64,000 nt of DNA from Casuarina equisetifolia (lineage: Eukaryota; Streptophyta; Magnoliopsida; Fagales; Casuarinaceae): the NCBI GenBank assembly GCA_028551475.1, contig CM052358.1, positions 14,243,938 to 14,307,937 on the forward strand. The letters are read 5' to 3'. Below, one piece after another: positions 60,354-64,000 of this stretch. Made by a program: the position numbers and the translations under genes. Position 1 is the stretch's first letter. Every line of letters starts with the position of its first letter. The notes under the pieces are model-generated. The model saw only the letters and a list, made by a program, of their open reading frames with translations. It made no database searches and had not been told where the DNA came from.

Positions 60354-62277
60354 TCAGGTTCCAACCTCTGCAATGCTCTGCAAGGCTGGCCTCCATTGCC
60401 CCCCACCAGTATAATGCCTGCCCACGCTCCTCATGCTGCTGCTGCTGCTGCTGCTTGCCCCGTTGCTTACCGGACGGTGAACCTCCTGCTCATTCTGAAA
60501 AAGGGAGAAACACCAGCATGGATTACACACTGACAATTAACAAAAGCAAAAGAACGAATAGCGGAGCATGTTCCTGGAGAAGATTCTGTAAAGCATTATA
60601 AATCACGCAAATGGTAATCTTCCACTGCCATAAGCAAAAGTTTCATGCTTCTTCTGATAGAAAGAATGCTTTAAAATCAAAAAGTGCCAGGAGGTCTCCC
60701 ACCCAAAAGATACCATTAAAGAATGGAGTACTTGTGCTGAACAATTAAGATATGCATCTAGGTTTTACTCAGACTAGCATTGTTCTGTCTACTTTTCGGT
60801 TCATTGGCCCACAGGCGACAAACTAAAGTTGATTCATCAGAAGCAAAAGAACAAAGGGGCTGGTAAGTGGAAGAGCTTTTGCTCGATTTCTTGGAGAATC
60901 TTTAGCTTCTTTGTCGGAGCTCCTAACAAGAGACAAGTAAATGGTGGATCGAGGGAGAGATTTTTTCAGCAAAGGTGCTAAAGGTATGCAGTGCTCGTAC
61001 TATGGTCTTTAGCCACCATCATTGTGTTATGATCACGGCTAAGTTGCAGACAATCCGCTTTCTCAAGCTTCGAACAACCATTACCATTAAGTGGTTCCTT
61101 GACTCCTACGTTCAGATTACAAGAAAATAAAGGCGACCAACTACCTAAGCACTTACGTAACATACACATTTATTGTGGACACAGGTGCCACGCATCCTCG
61201 TCTATTTTAAGCAGAAAGTAAAAGTCAAGAAGTAAAAGTAAAAGATTCACGAATTATATCTGATTGCTAAAGGCAAATTGTCGATGCTTTTTTTTTTTTC
61301 TTTTCCCGATAATGGATTTAAGGGGGAGAATAGATTTTACTCCCAATATTGGCAAAGGCATACTCCAAATTAAGAAGCACCCCAGAAAAAGGATATCTCT
61401 CTTTGAGGAACTACACCGTGTTTAACATAAAGACACACCTTGAAATCTGTAATCTAACAAAGTCTAGATAATTCCAAGCTCACAAAAAAAAATTTGAAAA
61501 TGAAGGAATCTATAAGAAAATCACCCTTCTGTTCCCTGATCTCACACTTTTTCTCTAATCGATTCTTATTCTTTTCCCCTTTGATATTATAAAACCCTTT
61601 GAAGACTAAGTAAAGATGCCCTTATTTTTTGAAATGACAAAAGCTTTTTTTTTTTTTTCTTTTAAAAAGGAAGATGTCCTCGGAATCCAAGCCCAACAAA
61701 AATCAAATCCCACAATGCCGAAATTACTTTAACAAGTTTCAGTAATGAATAGCTAATCAATGAAGGTTTTTAACATTAAAAGAAGCTTACCTTGACCGAA
61801 CCAGAGTTGTCAAACTTTGATTTCGGATTCGTGATCGAACTGCTCGAGTCCTTCCTTCTCGTCTCAACCCCAGGCCCTCCTTTCTCAAGCAACTTGCCCA
61901 GTTTCACGCACTTCTTGGCGGCAAACTCCTTCAACACATCTGCAACAGCATTTAAAGGTAAAATCCACCAAGAAAGCGACAATGAAAAATCTGACAAAGG
62001 CCATCTACTGGTTGTACTGTGGAGAACCTTCGAAGCTAATCAAACGATAAACATGCCCGATGAGCAGCGTGTCATCTGGTCGGAGGAGCTTGAGCTGCTT
62101 CAGCGGCGTCCCATTCTCGGACTTGGCCGTTGGGGAGGTCACAACAAGAGCCACGTAGTGGCCCGGGTTAGAGGTCATGACCTCTTGAGCGCTTATCGAC
62201 CAGTAAACCCTCTCGATCTTGTTCCCCGGGTGTTGAATCACCACGGTCGCTGCCTCTGCTGCCTGACAGTTCCCCAT
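60354..62277 (-). CDS. DUF4228 / PADRE domain protein
   Basis: PADRE proteins are plant stress- and pathogen-responsive; their molecular role is largely unknown. Exons on minus: 62028-62277, 61791-61939 and 60354-60494; 540 nt, 179 aa, phases consistent. The start MGNCQAAEAATVVIQHP is typical: Gly2 and Cys4 suggest N-myristoylation and perhaps palmitoylation. An in-frame ATG at 62295 would add six residues and destroy that signal. The domain continues through GHYVALVV, LKLLRPDDTLLIGHVYRLISFE in two parts, and DVLKEFAAKKCVKLG. The tail has a run of Ser codons made of GCT/AGC repeats on the genomic strand (near 60434), then a GRHYTGGGQWRPAL family ending. The 1.4 kb intron 2 contains nothing recognised. 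Confidence 0.92.
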
Positions 62278-64000
62278 CTCGTCGGACTCCGTCAACCCCA
62301 GTGATCCAATATAGCTAGGTACTTTTTATTCTGGAGGACTCTGAAGAACCGCCTCTTTTATTAGAGCCTTTTCTGAGGAGCGTTTTGCTTGAGAGCGATA
62401 AATGAGTTGCCCAAGTAGGAGGGTACAGTGAAAACGGACGTGATCTTTAGGGTATTAAATCACTTACACACCTCAACCAAGGTAGACTAGCTCGGAAATT
62501 CGGTCAACTTTTATGATTGACGTGACAAACCAGTCACCGACGTAAACACACCCAGTTCTCACAGTTTCTGTGACTCTTTTGGGACAACGGGAAACGAGAG
62601 GCGTTCGCAACTGAAAAAGCAAGACAATTATATGGGTTTGGAGGAATGATGAATTACATCATCAGCTAATGAAGATGAAGTGAGCGGTGCAGGAGCTGGC
62701 AGAAGTTCTTGGGCTTTGGTTGAGACGTGTTAAATCTTCAAAATCACCTGGGGTTGCGTCTCAAGATTCGGGTTCTGAGGGAAAGCGAGTGTCTGTGGGT
62801 GCGTCAAAGTCTGAAAAAGACGAAGGTCTGTTTTTCATCTTTATATCTGATAAAACTCAAACCCAACACTCCCACCCGCCAGGTTTAATGAGTTGAGAAA
62901 TTGTCCATTTTTGAATTCGATAGGGTTTGGATGCTGACGTGGATACCACATAGGGGATGTGACTGAAAGATTGAAAGACGTAAGATTCCAGCCTCCCTCT
63001 TTCCCCCATTTCCAGCTCCTCTCAACTTTCAGCTGGCTTACCCTGCAGGGTCAGTTTCGATTTGCGAACGATTACGTGTTGGCGCATATGCCCCATGAGA
63101 TGGTATGTGATAAGGGCCTTCTGCATTCATTGCTGTGAATGCTAATAATAAGGAAACTGTTCCTGCATTTATATACGATGTTTCCTCTCAAAACACTCAC
63201 CAACAAAGAATGGTTAGAATGGTTAGAATGGTTAGAATGGTTAGAATGGTTAGAAAGGTTCAGGGTCTTCATCCTCGGCCTAATCGAAATGAAAGGTCAC
63301 CATGCCACCCCAAAGGGGGAATTGTCTTGGGTTAATGACCACATCAAGCACAGCCCTGTTGACACGATCTTGACAACCACCAGCTCTAAGTTGAAGACAT
63401 TAAACCTGTTGGTTAAAGTGGGATTCCAACTAATTTCTAGGATTCCATCTCCTCCAATATGTCGAAGCCTTTACCAAACACGTGGGAGTCTTTTCCAAGC
63501 AAAGGAGTTAGGTTAATTACATCCCGTTTTCTTAGTTTATAATCCGCTTTTCTTACTTTCCCCTCTGACCACAAAAAGTGCTGCTGATTAGCACCATTTT
63601 AACTTACTGGTCAAACACGTTGGTGTTCCATTTGGAGGGTAAAAGGCCACCCTCATAATGAATTGCACCAAACTAAGTGTTGTGCTTTCGTAACCGCTCT
63701 GCCAAGATTGCGACCACCGCATTCTGAACCCAGAATTTCCACAATCTCCCCCTCTCCACCAGCGAAATTGGTTGGTTTTGAAACATCCTTTTAGGCCGAG
63801 GATATGTCAGAGTTTGTTGGGTGAACATCTGTCTCAGAAAGATTAAATGCCACTTTTGTTGAACCTGGAAAGAAAACCGACCCGTCTTTTTCTGTCATGA
63901 AAAGCATTAGAGATGATGAACTTCAGAAAAAGAAAAGCTATTTTTCCTCTAGTTTGGGCTGCTGAGTGTTGTTATACAAGGGTTGCCAAACACGACACAA
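62278..64000. other. PADRE promoter and unassigned right end
   Basis: The left part is the PADRE promoter. A frame around 62687-62828 (ELAEVLGLWLRRVKSS, GSEGKRVSVG) ends at a GT (GAAG|GTCTG) and could be a first exon on plus, but I do not recognise it. Beyond 63300 no gene is supported. Confidence 0.3.
63211..63255. repeat. 9-bp tandem repeat, five copies
   Basis: TGGTTAGAA is repeated five times without change. Being 9 bases long it keeps every frame open, which makes the frames here look longer than they mean. Confidence 0.95.

Noticed and set aside
63139..63516. 125-codon plus frame with WLEWLEWLE repeats
   Set aside because: The repeat is a 9-bp tandem repeat that keeps all frames open; the rest resembles no family I know.
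1..64000. tRNA or rRNA genes
   Set aside because: I saw box A-like motifs only in the SINE-like elements and no complete cloverleaf or rRNA sequence.

Overview
This window looks like nuclear DNA from a eudicot plant. It has long AT-rich spacers, multi-exon genes with GT-AG introns, decayed LTR retrotransposons, SINE-like and satellite-like repeats, and gene families typical of higher plants. A woody species such as grapevine is my impression only; I could not test it. There is no sign of bacterial operons, plasmids or CRISPR arrays.

Layout. Positions 1-1500 hold the 3' end of a decayed Ty3/gypsy chromovirus element. Positions 1510-3261 are a broken copy of the NDUFS4 (complex I, 18 kDa subunit) promoter and gene, followed by a mitochondrial L7/L12-type ribosomal protein pseudogene at 3265-3656. 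About 5.0-6.7 kb is a degenerate satellite-like array, and 6835-7341 holds a four-copy 127-bp tandem repeat. A telomere-repeat-binding TRB/SMH gene (minus, CDS 8296-11385) stands head to head with the intact NDUFS4 gene (plus, CDS 12636-16592). A segment of about 5.5 kb, from NDUFS4 intron 3 through a minus-strand NAC-type gene, occurs twice (14491-20001 and 24194-29655). Between the two copies is a PAR1-family secreted protein gene (plus, 21931-22715) with an upstream partial copy of itself. Next come N-acetylglutamate synthase (minus, CDS 31980-38436), a second diverged version of its first exon (39643-40020), a decayed Ty1/copia element (42181-47380), a small CYSTM gene (minus, 50512-51525), a NEMP/PNET2-type nuclear-envelope membrane protein gene (minus, 53284-58451) and a DUF4228/PADRE gene (minus, 60354-62277). 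The last 1.7 kb contains no gene I recognise.

Exon models were built by hand from splice signals, reading-frame phase and remembered family patterns. For the intact genes, every junction keeps the reading frame: TRB 294 aa, NDUFS4 154 aa, PAR1 186 aa, NAGS 617 aa, CYSTM 79 aa, NEMP 494 aa, PADRE 179 aa. These are independent genes (telomere/chromatin, mitochondrial respiration, arginine synthesis, stress and membrane proteins), not a pathway cluster.

I did not find a convincing new biological system. The items most worth checking are the two alternative-looking first exons of NAGS, two GC-AG introns, the three-way NDUFS4 duplication with its dated insertions, the NAC copies that share one nonsense codon, and a copia element whose 5' LTR holds a 92-codon open frame absent from its 3' LTR.
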